Assembly: GCA_002367255.1 (NCBI GenBank)
Contig: DFBD01000109.1
Coordinates: 1 to 6,477 of the forward strand
Direction: 5' to 3'
DNA: 6,477 nucleotides
DNA from: Rhodobacterales bacterium UBA3089
Lineage (GTDB): Bacteria; Pseudomonadota; Alphaproteobacteria; Rhodobacterales; Rhodobacteraceae
Under the pieces are notes generated by a model, which had not been told where the DNA came from, made no database searches, and saw only the letters and a program-made list of their open reading frames with translations. A program made the position numbers and the translations under genes. Positions within the stretch are counted from its first letter, which is position 1, and each line of letters opens with the position of its first letter. Positions 1 through 5,580 of the stretch are shown in pieces.

Positions 1-1
1 G

Positions 2-100
2 GTGATCCAGGCCGTTCCAGTAAACTGGGATCCTTGGTCGGTATTCATTATCTGGGGCTTACCGCCTGGACCGTCGCGGGGCGCGGGGTGTGGTCAGTGA
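2..100 (+). CDS. Possible C-terminal fragment of an upstream gene (5' partial)
   Basis: The frame starting at base 2 is open from the window edge to a TGA at 98-100. It would give a 32-residue tail containing VNWDPWSVF and ending in GAGCGQ. I do not recognise it. Its position just upstream of a protease-capsid gene makes a portal or other packaging protein plausible, but no motif shows that. The frame starting at base 1 is also open here, but it runs on as an Arg/Pro-rich sequence typical of an out-of-frame reading, so I prefer this frame. It overlaps the GTG start of the next small ORF by 11 bases, as packed phage genes often do. Confidence 0.25.
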   Translation: MIQAVPVNWDPWSVFIIWGLPPGPSRGAGCGQ

Positions 101-239
101 TAGCGAGTCCCGTCTGCGGCATTTCACGGCCGCCGCCGAACAAGAGGGCGCGCCGCTTTTCGGGTTTTGCCCGGGCGCGATTGCCAAGCTGGCCGCCCAT
201 ATCGACGCAGGCGCGGCGTCTTTGAAAAAGGACGCCTGA
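90..239 (+). CDS. Small hypothetical protein upstream of the capsid gene
   Basis: This 49-residue ORF starts at GTG 90 and ends at TGA 237-239, only 3 bases before the capsid gene ATG. It contains SESRLRHFTAAAEQEGAPLF and then AIAKLAAHIDAGAASLKKDA, an Ala-rich and probably helical small protein. Its second half uses GC-ending codons like the capsid gene, which favours real coding. The frame has no ATG and is closed by a TAA at 21-23, so GTG 90 is the most natural start. It may be a small structural or connector protein, or an accessory factor translated with the fused protease-capsid gene. I recognise no family. It could also be a chance open frame. Confidence 0.4.
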   Translation: MVSDSESRLRHFTAAAEQEGAPLFGFCPGAIAKLAAHIDAGAASLKKDA

Positions 240-242
240 ACC

Positions 243-2114
243 ATGAAACACGAACGGTTTGCAGATTTGAACAATCCCGCCTTCGGCCCCCAGGTTGCGG
301 CCGAGGCGAAGGTGGAGGACGGGGACCGGACGGTCCTTCTGTCCTTCTCAAGCGAAATTCCGGTCCTTCGGGATACCCCGATGGGACCGGCCTATGAGGT
401 TCTGGGGCATGATCCAGGCGAAGTTGACCTGTCACGGCTCAACAGCGGATCGGCCCCGGTCCTCAAGGATCATCGGCGCAACGTGGACTCGATGGTTGGG
501 ACGGTTGTTTCCGCCCGGATCGAGGGACGCCGAGGCCGCGCGGTTGTGCGGCTGTCAGACACACCAGAAGGCAGCTCCATGCTTTCCCGCATCAAGGCGG
601 GCGAAGTGCAATCGGTATCGGTGGGTTACGCCGTCCATGAGCTGAAACCGGCGGGCGAACACAAGGGCTATCCGGTGTTGCGCGCCACGCAATGGGAAGC
701 GGTCGAGGTGTCACTCGTCGCGGTTCCGGCGGACCCCACGGTCGGGGTTGGTCGGTCGCTGTCGGGCGGTTCTTCCGCGTCCATCCCTCACATTCCGAAA
801 GGTTCAAACATGACAACTCCCACCACTGAAACGACGCAATACCAGCCCGCCCAGGCGGCCGGTTCCGTCAGCGCCGAACGCCGCCGCGCGTCGGACATTT
901 CGCTTCTGGGCCGCAAGTTCAACATGCCCGCCGAGGACGTCGAAACCGCCATTGCGGACGGCTTGTCCGTGGATGCCTTCCAGCGTTCGATACTGGACAA
1001 CATGGGAAACGGTGACGCCGAGCCAACGCGCAGCCGCATGGGTCTGCCCGCAATCGCGGCGGCAGAGCGGTCCTATTCGCTGTCCCGTGTCGCCCAAGCG
1101 CAAATCACGGGTGACTGGAACCAGGCCGGTTTCGAGCGTGAGGTTTCCCAGGAGCTGCAAGGCCAGATCGGCCGCAGCGCCTCGGGGACCTACGTTCCCA
1201 CCGCCGCCCTGGCCGGGCGCGCCCTGGTCACAACCGCCACTGCGCCGTCGCTGATCGGCACCCAGCAGATGCACGACGCCTTTGTCGAGGTTCTGAAACC
1301 CCAGGTGCGGGTGATGGAGCTGGGCGCGACCGTTCTGCCTGGTCTGGTCGAAAACGTGTCGATTCCGCGCCAGTCGGCCGGGTGTTCCGCCGAATGGATC
1401 GCGGAAAACAGCGAAGCGGCGGAATCGTCGCCGGGTTTCGACGCGGTGACGCTGACCATGCACCAGCTTTCGGCGCATACGAGGATTTCGCGCCGCCAGC
1501 TCAAGCAAAGCCTGCCCGCGGTGGACCAGATACTCAGCAATGACCTGCGCGCCCAGATCGCGGTTGCCCTGGACAAGGCGGCGATCGCCGGGACCGGGGT
1601 TGCGCCGCAGCCCACCGGCATCCTGAACCTGCCCGGCATCGGGGACGTGGCGATGGGACCGGGCGGCGATTTCGTGACCTGGGCCAAGCTCATGGAGCTG
1701 GTCAGCACCGTGGAGTCGGCCAACGTCGATCCCATGTCCTTGGGCTTTCTGTCCAACCTCAAGGTCAAGAGCCACCTCATGTCCACGCCGCGTATCTCGG
1801 GGACCGATACCATGATGCTAGACCCGGACGCGGCCGCCACGGCCGATGACCTGCGCCTGGCCGGGTACAAGGCCCGGTTCTCGGGCAACGTGCCGTCCGA
1901 CCTCTCGAAAGGCACCGGGAACGACCTGTCGGCCGTGATATTCGGGGCCTGGGCGGACCTTCTGATCGGCCAGTGGGGCGGTATCGACCTGATCGTGGAC
2001 GATGTGACGGAGGCCGCAAAGGGCAACGTCCGCCTGGTGGCCCATTCCGAATGGGACATTGCGGTCCGCCACGCGGAGTCCTTCGCCGCGATCCAGGACG
2101 CGCAGACCGCATAA
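243..2114 (+). CDS. HK97-type prohead protease / major capsid fusion protein
   Basis: A 623-residue two-part virion protein. Residues 1 to about 175 are a prohead maturation protease of the HK97 gp4 (peptidase U35) type. The likely catalytic His is H77 in LKDH, the Ser is S126 in QSVSVGYAV, and the family's EVSLVAVPADP motif lies at 155-165. This domain normally cleaves scaffold and capsid subunits inside the procapsid. Residues 176-209 form a Ser/Thr/Ala linker. Residues 210 to about 260 are charged and helix-prone, like the scaffolding delta domain. Residues about 315-623 are the HK97-fold capsid protein, with GTYVPTAA, EWIAENSEAAES, and the family's usual end near LVAHSEWDIAVRHAESFAAI. The start is ATG 243, with AAGGA about 10 bases upstream. 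The two parts match the usual separate sizes (189 and 434 aa), so this is a full-length fusion with no stop or frameshift between them. Self-cleavage to mature shells is an inference. Confidence 0.95.
   Translation: MKHERFADLNNPAFGPQVAAEAKVEDGDRTVLLSFSSEIPVLRDTPMGPAYEVLGHDPGEVDLSRLNSGSAPVLKDHRRNVDSMVGTVVSARIEGRRGRAVVRLSDTPEGSSMLSRIKAGEVQSVSVGYAVHELKPAGEHKGYPVLRATQWEAVEVSLVAVPADPTVGVGRSLSGGSSASIPHIPKGSNMTTPTTETTQYQPAQAAGSVSAERRRASDISLLGRKFNMPAEDVETAIADGLSVDAFQRSILDNMGNGDAEPTRSRMGLPAIAAAERSYSLSRVAQAQITGDWNQAGFEREVSQELQGQIGRSASGTYVPTAALAGRALVTTATAPSLIGTQQMHDAFVEVLKPQVRVMELGATVLPGLVENVSIPRQSAGCSAEWIAENSEAAESSPGFDAVTLTMHQLSAHTRISRRQLKQSLPAVDQILSNDLRAQIAVALDKAAIAGTGVAPQPTGILNLPGIGDVAMGPGGDFVTWAKLMELVSTVESANVDPMSLGFLSNLKVKSHLMSTPRISGTDTMMLDPDAAATADDLRLAGYKARFSGNVPSDLSKGTGNDLSAVIFGAWADLLIGQWGGIDLIVDDVTEAAKGNVRLVAHSEWDIAVRHAESFAAIQDAQTA
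797..812 (+). promoter_or_regulatory. Candidate internal ribosome binding site and ATG for stand-alone capsid protein
   Basis: GAAAGG at 797-802 lies 7 bases before an in-frame ATG at 810-812, which is codon 190 of the fusion gene. Starting there would give a 434-residue product beginning MTTPTTETTQ, the usual size of a capsid precursor with its scaffolding domain. The spacing is good for a Shine-Dalgarno site and the position is exactly where the protease part ends. Use of this start is an inference. The same sequence may simply encode the linker. Confidence 0.45.
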
Positions 2115-2141
2115 GAGCTAAGACGCCATAAGACTGCACCA

Positions 2142-2191
2142 CGCCGCAGCGGCGCAGCCCGCCCCCTTCAACGCCAGAAACGGGGCGGGCT
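2142..2191 (+). terminator. GC-rich stem-loop after the capsid gene, possible terminator or attenuator
   Basis: A perfect 10-bp stem pairs 2156-2165 (AGCCCGCCCC) with 2182-2191 (GGGGCGGGCT) around a 16-base loop. A smaller hairpin, CGCCGC-A-GCGGCG, lies just before it at 2142-2154. There is no T-run after the stem, so it is not a classic intrinsic terminator. It could slow or partly end transcription, or stabilise the capsid mRNA 3' end. It sits in the 106-base gap between the capsid stop and the HTH gene and separates virion genes from integration genes. Confidence 0.45.
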
Positions 2192-2220
2192 ACCCTCCAA
2201 CCTTTCGCGCCTGAGGTCCC

Positions 2221-2472
2221 ATGCTTCAAACCGCCGCAAAACACGACACAAGCGCCCTGCCGTTGCCCACGCGGCGCGGGCTGTCGCGTGTCGAGGCGGC
2301 CGGTTACATCGGTGTAGGGGCATCGAAATTCGACGCGATGGTGGCCGATGGGCGGATGCCTAAGCCCAAGAAAATAGACGGAAGGCGCGTTTGGGACGTT
2401 CGTTCACTGGACCGTTCATTTGATGCTTTACCTGGTGGGGACGACTCGGACTACAATCCTTGGGATGAATAG
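2221..2472 (+). CDS. Small HTH protein, excisionase-like, paired with the integrase
   Basis: An 83-residue protein with one small winged-helix or MerR/excisionase-type DNA-binding domain at residues 21-70. It begins RRGLSRVEAAGYIGVGASKF (helix-turn-helix), continues with a wing-like GRMPKPKKIDGRRVWDV, and has a final helix at RSLDRSFDAL. The last dozen residues are acidic (GGDDSDYNPWDE). The start ATG has GAGG at 2213-2216, 4 bases upstream. Its TAG stop abuts the integrase ATG, so the two are probably translationally coupled. Proteins of this form next to tyrosine integrases usually act as recombination directionality factors, bending att DNA to favour excision, or as AlpA-like regulators. 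The position supports the Xis role, but the sequence alone cannot separate the two. Confidence 0.82.
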   Translation: MLQTAAKHDTSALPLPTRRGLSRVEAAGYIGVGASKFDAMVADGRMPKPKKIDGRRVWDVRSLDRSFDALPGGDDSDYNPWDE

Positions 2473-3537
2473 ATGACCGAGGAGACCATGAAATTTAGAT
2501 TGAGATATGTTGTCGAGGATACGGACCGTCACGGAAATGTGCGGCTCTACTATCGACGCCACGGCCGGAAAGTGCGCTTGCGCGGCCCGACCGGATCACC
2601 GGACTTCCTGACCGACTACCGTCGCGCTGCGGCAGGTCCGAAGGAACCCAAGTCACAAACAAAACGGGTGGGCCGCGTGAAGCCTGACACGTTTCATTGG
2701 CTCTGCGCCCAATACTACAAATCGTCCATGTGGGCTGGGCTGGACCCAAAAACTCAAAAGACCAAGCGCTCGATTTTGGAGCGGTTCGCACTTCACAACG
2801 GCAATGGCGACAAACCGTTTCGCATGATGTTGGCGCGCCACATCCGTAGGCGGCGGGATGAAATGATGGCAACGCCAGAGGCGGCCAACAGCATGGTCAA
2901 AGTGCTGCGCCAGCTCTTTCGCTTCGCCGTCACCTATGACCTGGCCGACACAAATCCGGCGAAGGACGTTGAGCTTCTGAAATCGAACCCAGATGGCTAC
3001 CACTCGTGGACCCTGGCCGAGATTGAGAAGTTCGAGGAAACGCACCCAGAAGGCAGTACGGCGCGCCTGGCGCTGGCTTTGGCGCTATACACCGGGCAAC
3101 GCCGGTCTGATCTGGTGTTGTTCGGAAAACAGCACGTGCAGAAGGGCTGGCTCGTTTTCACACAGCAGAAGGGAAAAGGACGAAACCCGGTCCGCTTGGA
3201 AATCCCGATTGTGCCAGAGCTGGAACGGATCATCGAGGCAAGCGAGACAGGCGACCTGGCTTTCCTCGTCAACGCCTATGGACGGCCCTTCACAAATGCC
3301 GGGTTCGGCAATCGGTTTCGTAAGTGGTGCGACGATGCTGGTTTGAAGCATTGTTCGGTCCATGGCCTCCGCAAGGCCGCAGCGGCACGCCTGGCCGAGC
3401 TAGGATGCACCGAGTTTGAAATCATGGCGATCACGGGCCACCAGACCTCGAAGGAGGTCACGCGATACACGAAAGCGGCCAGCCAAAAAGTGCGCGCTCA
3501 GGCCGCGTCTGAGAAGATGCGCGCCGGACAGAGTTAG
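2473..3537 (+). CDS. int: Tyrosine-type site-specific integrase
   Basis: A 354-residue tyrosine recombinase that would insert and excise the left element at its att site. The N-terminal part (to about residue 60) looks like an arm-binding region, and residues 70-165 are the helical SAM-like core-binding domain. The catalytic domain follows from about 175 and has the full active-site set: R210 in TGQRRSDL, K233 in QQKGKGR, H297 and R300 in HGLRK, H323 in TGHQT, and the nucleophile Y332 in VTRYTKAA. Nothing is truncated, so it should be active. ATG 2473 directly follows the TAG of the HTH gene. ATG 2488 (MKFRLRYVV) is an alternative start, with GAGGAG only 3 bases ahead. Inverted repeats just after the stop are a plausible att region. 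It is a different family from the second integrase at 3811. Confidence 0.96.
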   Translation: MTEETMKFRLRYVVEDTDRHGNVRLYYRRHGRKVRLRGPTGSPDFLTDYRRAAAGPKEPKSQTKRVGRVKPDTFHWLCAQYYKSSMWAGLDPKTQKTKRSILERFALHNGNGDKPFRMMLARHIRRRRDEMMATPEAANSMVKVLRQLFRFAVTYDLADTNPAKDVELLKSNPDGYHSWTLAEIEKFEETHPEGSTARLALALALYTGQRRSDLVLFGKQHVQKGWLVFTQQKGKGRNPVRLEIPIVPELERIIEASETGDLAFLVNAYGRPFTNAGFGNRFRKWCDDAGLKHCSVHGLRKAAAARLAELGCTEFEIMAITGHQTSKEVTRYTKAASQKVRAQAASEKMRAGQS

Positions 3538-3540
3538 AAC

Positions 3541-3558
3541 AAAAGTGTCCCACTTTTT
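3541..3558 (+). terminator. Possible intrinsic terminator after the first integrase
   Basis: AAAAGTG (3541-3547) pairs with CACTTTT (3551-3557) across a 3-base TCC loop, 4 bases after the integrase stop, and the 3' arm runs into five T. The stem is short and AT-rich, so termination would be weak. The same bases take part in longer alternative pairings (see the inverted repeat at 3543-3594), so this could instead be recombination-site DNA. Confidence 0.4.
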
Positions 3559-3594
3559 GCCCCCGTTCGACATGGTGGGACAAAACCGACACTT
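3543..3594. repeat. Nested inverted repeats just 3' of the first integrase
   Basis: TGTCCCAC (3546-3553) is exactly complementary to GTGGGACA (3575-3582). AAGTGTC (3543-3549) is also exactly complementary to GACACTT (3588-3594). The two pairings share bases and so are alternatives. Repeated short elements next to an integrase stop may be arm-binding or core sites for recombination, or a bidirectional terminator. No second copy of the region lies in the window to test the att idea. Confidence 0.5.
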
Positions 3595-3600
3595 AGCGTT

Positions 3601-3720
3601 CTGATTTTTCAGGAATAAAAATTTAAGTGGCAGCCCGTAGGGGTATCACATTGGACCATATGTAGAACACGGCATTTCTCGGAGCTATAAAAATAAGGGA
3701 TTTTGCGACATTTAGATTTC
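3601..3720. other. AT-rich non-coding spacer between the two integrase genes
   Basis: By hand count 46 of 120 bases are G or C (about 38%), far below the flanking capsid and integrase genes. I see no credible gene: open frames here on either strand are short and do not resemble proteins. A TATAAA at 3686-3691 could be a -10 box for the second integrase, but the -35 region at the right distance (TAGAAC, 3663-3668) matches only 3 of 6 consensus bases. AT-rich, bendable DNA is common around attachment sites and integrase promoters. Confidence 0.5.
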
Positions 3721-3759
3721 ACTGGCACAAGATGTAGTTGGGGGTTAGATTGGGGGCCA

Positions 3760-3786
3760 GTTAGCAGGAATCGAACCAGTGCTAAC
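3760..3786. repeat. 7-bp inverted repeat around a tRNA T-loop-like sequence, candidate att core
   Basis: GTTAGCA (3760-3766) and TGCTAAC (3780-3786) are perfect complements around 13 bases. Read on the minus strand, the loop contains GGTTCGATTCC, the consensus look of a tRNA T-arm. P4-family integrases commonly insert at tRNA 3' ends, so this may be an attachment core or a remnant of one. It does not fold as a normal tRNA 3' end: the T-stem has a T-T mismatch and the nearest CCA is two bases out of register. I therefore call it an att candidate, not a tRNA. Confidence 0.45.
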
Positions 3787-3798
3787 GCGCACCGACTT
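3783..3798 (+). repeat. 16-nt exact repeat, copy 1 (copy 2 at 4701-4716)
   Basis: TAACGCGCACCGACTT occurs here, just upstream of the second integrase, and again at 4701-4716 inside that gene. There it encodes the NAHRL of SNNAHRL at residues 297-301. Both copies sit in the same phase relative to the gene's reading frame. Beyond the 16 bases only scattered matches remain. The function is unknown. It may be a chance match, a short duplication, or a protein-binding site retained inside the coding sequence. Confidence 0.6.
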
Positions 3799-3810
3799 GG
3801 GGGCCAGTAT

Positions 3811-5136
3811 ATGGGCAGATTGAAAGCAAGCGAACTCGCGGGATTGGCCTCGAAGAAACACCACGATGGTGAAGGCTTGTACTTCGACAAGAAGAAGCGC
3901 GGTGCAAGCTGGATTTATAAATTTCAGTTGAACGGACGATCCCGCGAAATGGGTCTGGGGAAATACCCAGATGTACCGCTGAGTAAGGCGCGAGAGTTGG
4001 CTGCGAAAGCGCGCGGCATGAAGGCCGAGGGGAAAGACCCTGTTGCTGAGCGAACCGCCGTCAGGCGGAAAGGCGTTTCGTTTGAAGAGGCCGCACGCGA
4101 GTATTGGAGCGTCCATTGTCAGCACTATGCCAAGCCTTCCAACTGGATTCGGGGGATGGAAATCAACGTTTTTCCACACATCGGGAAAAAAGCTGTTGCT
4201 GATTTGACGCCGGATGACCTTATCAAATTTCTTAGGCCCATTTGGGGGCAGGAGAAGACGCGTAAACTGCGCCAGTGGATCACAGCAGTGATTGGCTACG
4301 TTTCCGTAGATGACCCGCGCATTGATCGCGAGCTTGTTAAGAGGGTCGATAATCGCCTTGGAAAGCAAGGCATTGAGTATGAAAACTTGCCCTCTGTGCC
4401 TTGGCAGAATATTCCAGACCTTTGGCTGTCACTGCGACCGACGCTTGTCGGTGTAAGTACGAAACTCTTGATCTTGTCTAATCTGCGCGTGAATTGTGTT
4501 GTTCTGGCGAAGTGGGATGATCTCGATTTCAAAGAAAAAGTTTGGACGATACCGGCGGGGCGGATCAAGCATTGGAAGTTCGTTTACCGTGTTCCGCTTA
4601 CATCCGAAATGATTGAGCAGTTGCGCATAGCGGGGCGGATGTGGGGCAGGGACGGTTATGTGTTCCCATCGGAAGGTTCTCAATCGGGCCACTTGTCAAA
4701 TAACGCGCACCGACTTTGGCTCCATAAAAATAAATGGAAAGATGCAGATGGTCGCTTGGCGGCAGCACATGGGCTGCGAACCTCATTTCGCAATTGGTCA
4801 GACGATGCACTTCGGTTGGATTTCATGCTTGCCGAACATATTCTTCAACATATGAAGGGGCGGGGCGACAAGACCGAACGTGCCTACCTTCGGACGGACA
4901 AATTAGAAAGACGGCGTGAGGTGTTGGAGGAGTGGTCTCAGTATGTGACCAGCGGCCTGCGCCAACAGCAAGAACATGAGCATCGTCTGGCGGGCTTGCA
5001 GAAGGTTGTCGACCACGATGGGCGGACGTTGGAAGAGGTCATGCAATCGTCGCGCGGCGATTATTTGGACGATGAGAAAACCGGCATGTCTCCCAGAGAG
5101 GCGACGGTTTGGTCGCGCGATGACGGGCTGGATTAG
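3811..5136 (+). CDS. int: P4-family (DUF4102) tyrosine integrase
   Basis: A 441-residue integrase of the P4/prophage type found on phages, satellites and genomic islands. Residues 1-85 are the DUF4102 arm-binding domain (DGEGLYFDKKKRGASWIYKF, then REMGLGKYPDVPLSKARELA). Residues about 88-185 are the core-binding domain. The catalytic domain has R226 (SNLRVN), K253 (GRIKHWK), H320 and R323 (AAHGLRTSFRNW), H347 (ILQHM) and Y359 (RAYLR). The usual Gly-Glu after the first Arg is Asn-Cys here (RVNC), an unusual change. Residues after about 380 form a charged tail rich in Gln, Glu and Asp. I chose ATG 3811 because the family starts this way. An open extension to 3703 adds 36 residues unlike the family and would translate the repeats. 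A GGGGG stretch 7 bases upstream may serve as the ribosome site. Its base composition is more AT-rich than the capsid gene. Confidence 0.95.
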   Translation: MGRLKASELAGLASKKHHDGEGLYFDKKKRGASWIYKFQLNGRSREMGLGKYPDVPLSKARELAAKARGMKAEGKDPVAERTAVRRKGVSFEEAAREYWSVHCQHYAKPSNWIRGMEINVFPHIGKKAVADLTPDDLIKFLRPIWGQEKTRKLRQWITAVIGYVSVDDPRIDRELVKRVDNRLGKQGIEYENLPSVPWQNIPDLWLSLRPTLVGVSTKLLILSNLRVNCVVLAKWDDLDFKEKVWTIPAGRIKHWKFVYRVPLTSEMIEQLRIAGRMWGRDGYVFPSEGSQSGHLSNNAHRLWLHKNKWKDADGRLAAAHGLRTSFRNWSDDALRLDFMLAEHILQHMKGRGDKTERAYLRTDKLERRREVLEEWSQYVTSGLRQQQEHEHRLAGLQKVVDHDGRTLEEVMQSSRGDYLDDEKTGMSPREATVWSRDDGLD

Positions 5137-5184
5137 AGCGTCACCACTCGGCGCGATGCACCTAAGCCTTTGGTTTTAAAAAAT

Positions 5185-5192
5185 TGGCCCCC
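5185..5192 (-). repeat. Inverted GGGGGCCA motif downstream of the P4-type integrase
   Basis: On the minus strand this reads GGGGGCCA, the core of the 12-nt repeat found upstream of the same integrase, followed by A (AGGGGGCCAA in full). Eight bases match, so it could be a distal arm site or a coincidence. Confidence 0.25.
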
Positions 5193-5197
5193 TAACT

Positions 5198-5248
5198 AGT
5201 GACTTTTATGTCACTGTGTGTTACTGTGCCACCTATAGACGCACTGTG
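5198..5248 (+). promoter_or_regulatory. Palindrome and phased ACTGTG motifs upstream of the HTH operon
   Basis: AGTGAC (5198-5203) is complementary to GTCACT (5210-5215) across six bases. ACTGTG then recurs at 5213-5218, 5223-5228 and 5243-5248, so the copies are 10 and 20 bases apart and on about the same face of the helix. This lies in the 174-base gap between the integrase stop and the operon start at 5311, where an operator or iteron set would be expected. A TATAGA at 5234-5239 could be a -10 box, but no good -35 box accompanies it. The binding protein is unknown; the HTH protein encoded at 5311 is an obvious candidate. Confidence 0.4.
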
Positions 5249-5310
5249 TCGCGGTTATTCACGCGCCGCGCGCCGTCACCAAATGACCTTCCCAATTTTT
5301 AGGAAACGAT

Positions 5311-5580
5311 ATGACTACTTCCCTTGTGGTAACCGGCACCGATATTGCCAACGCCCTTGAAGTTTGCGGATCAACATTCCGCAGCTTCTGTACACTTTCC
5401 CGCCCTCAGGCCCTACCATTCTCGCGCCTTCCGGGAGCACACAAAAAAGCCCTTCGGGGATATCATCTCCAGCCGGTCATTGAGTGGCTGCGACGCGCCG
5501 CGCCAGAACGTATGACCCCTGCCATTGAAGGTAATTTGTATGCCCGCGCGCAGAAAAACATGGAGAAGAAAAATGTCTGA
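5311..5580 (+). CDS. Small HTH-like DNA-binding protein, first gene of the right-hand operon
   Basis: An 89-residue protein starting at ATG 5311, with AGGA at 5301-5304, 6 bases upstream. Residues about 6-62 resemble a compact winged-HTH domain of the AlpA/excisionase or phage Nu1 type. VTGTDIANALEVCGSTFRSF would be the helix-turn-helix, FSRLPGAHKKALRGYHL the wing, and PVIEWLRRAAP a final helix. The basic C-terminus (ARAQKNMEKKNV) may contact DNA. Position directly after an integrase and upstream of a terminase-like gene suits a satellite regulator or excisionase. It shares only fold type with the HTH protein at 2221. The assignment rests on pattern, not on a confident family match. Its last 8 bases overlap the next gene. 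Confidence 0.75.
   Translation: MTTSLVVTGTDIANALEVCGSTFRSFCTLSRPQALPFSRLPGAHKKALRGYHLQPVIEWLRRAAPERMTPAIEGNLYARAQKNMEKKNV

Larger units (their letters stand above)
3750..3808 (+). repeat. 12-nt direct repeat, candidate integrase arm sites
   Basis: TTGGGGGCCAGT occurs exactly at 3750-3761 and again at 3797-3808, 47 bases apart. A partial copy (TTGGGGG followed by TTA) lies just before at about 3739-3748. The second copy overlaps the ribosome binding region of the P4-type integrase, ending 2 bases before its ATG at 3811. Repeats of this length beside an integrase start are typical of arm-type binding sites. If the protein binds here, it could also repress its own translation or transcription. 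That function is inferred. Confidence 0.55.

Noticed and set aside
34..225. 63-residue open frame near the left edge
   Set aside because: It reads as Arg/Pro-rich sequence typical of an out-of-frame translation of GC-rich DNA and conflicts with the better-placed ORF at 90-239.
740..815. A frameshift or assembly error joining separate protease and capsid genes
   Set aside because: The frame is continuous with a normal-looking linker and no slippery run. Fusions of these two domains are known in phage-like elements, so a real fusion is simpler.
804..2059. Long open frames on the minus strand across the capsid gene
   Set aside because: They are Arg/Gly/Pro-rich mirror readings of a well-supported capsid gene, as is common in GC-rich DNA, and have no recognisable domains.
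3750..3790. A tRNA gene or tRNA 3' end on the minus strand, suggested by GGTTCGATTCC
   Set aside because: The T-stem has a T-T mismatch, the nearest CCA is two bases out of register, and no D-arm or anticodon arm is visible further 5'. Kept only as an att-like motif.
3703..3810. Longer start for the P4-type integrase, adding 36 residues
   Set aside because: The added residues do not look like the family, which begins near MGRLKASELA, and they would translate straight through the repeat cluster. ATG 3811 fits better.
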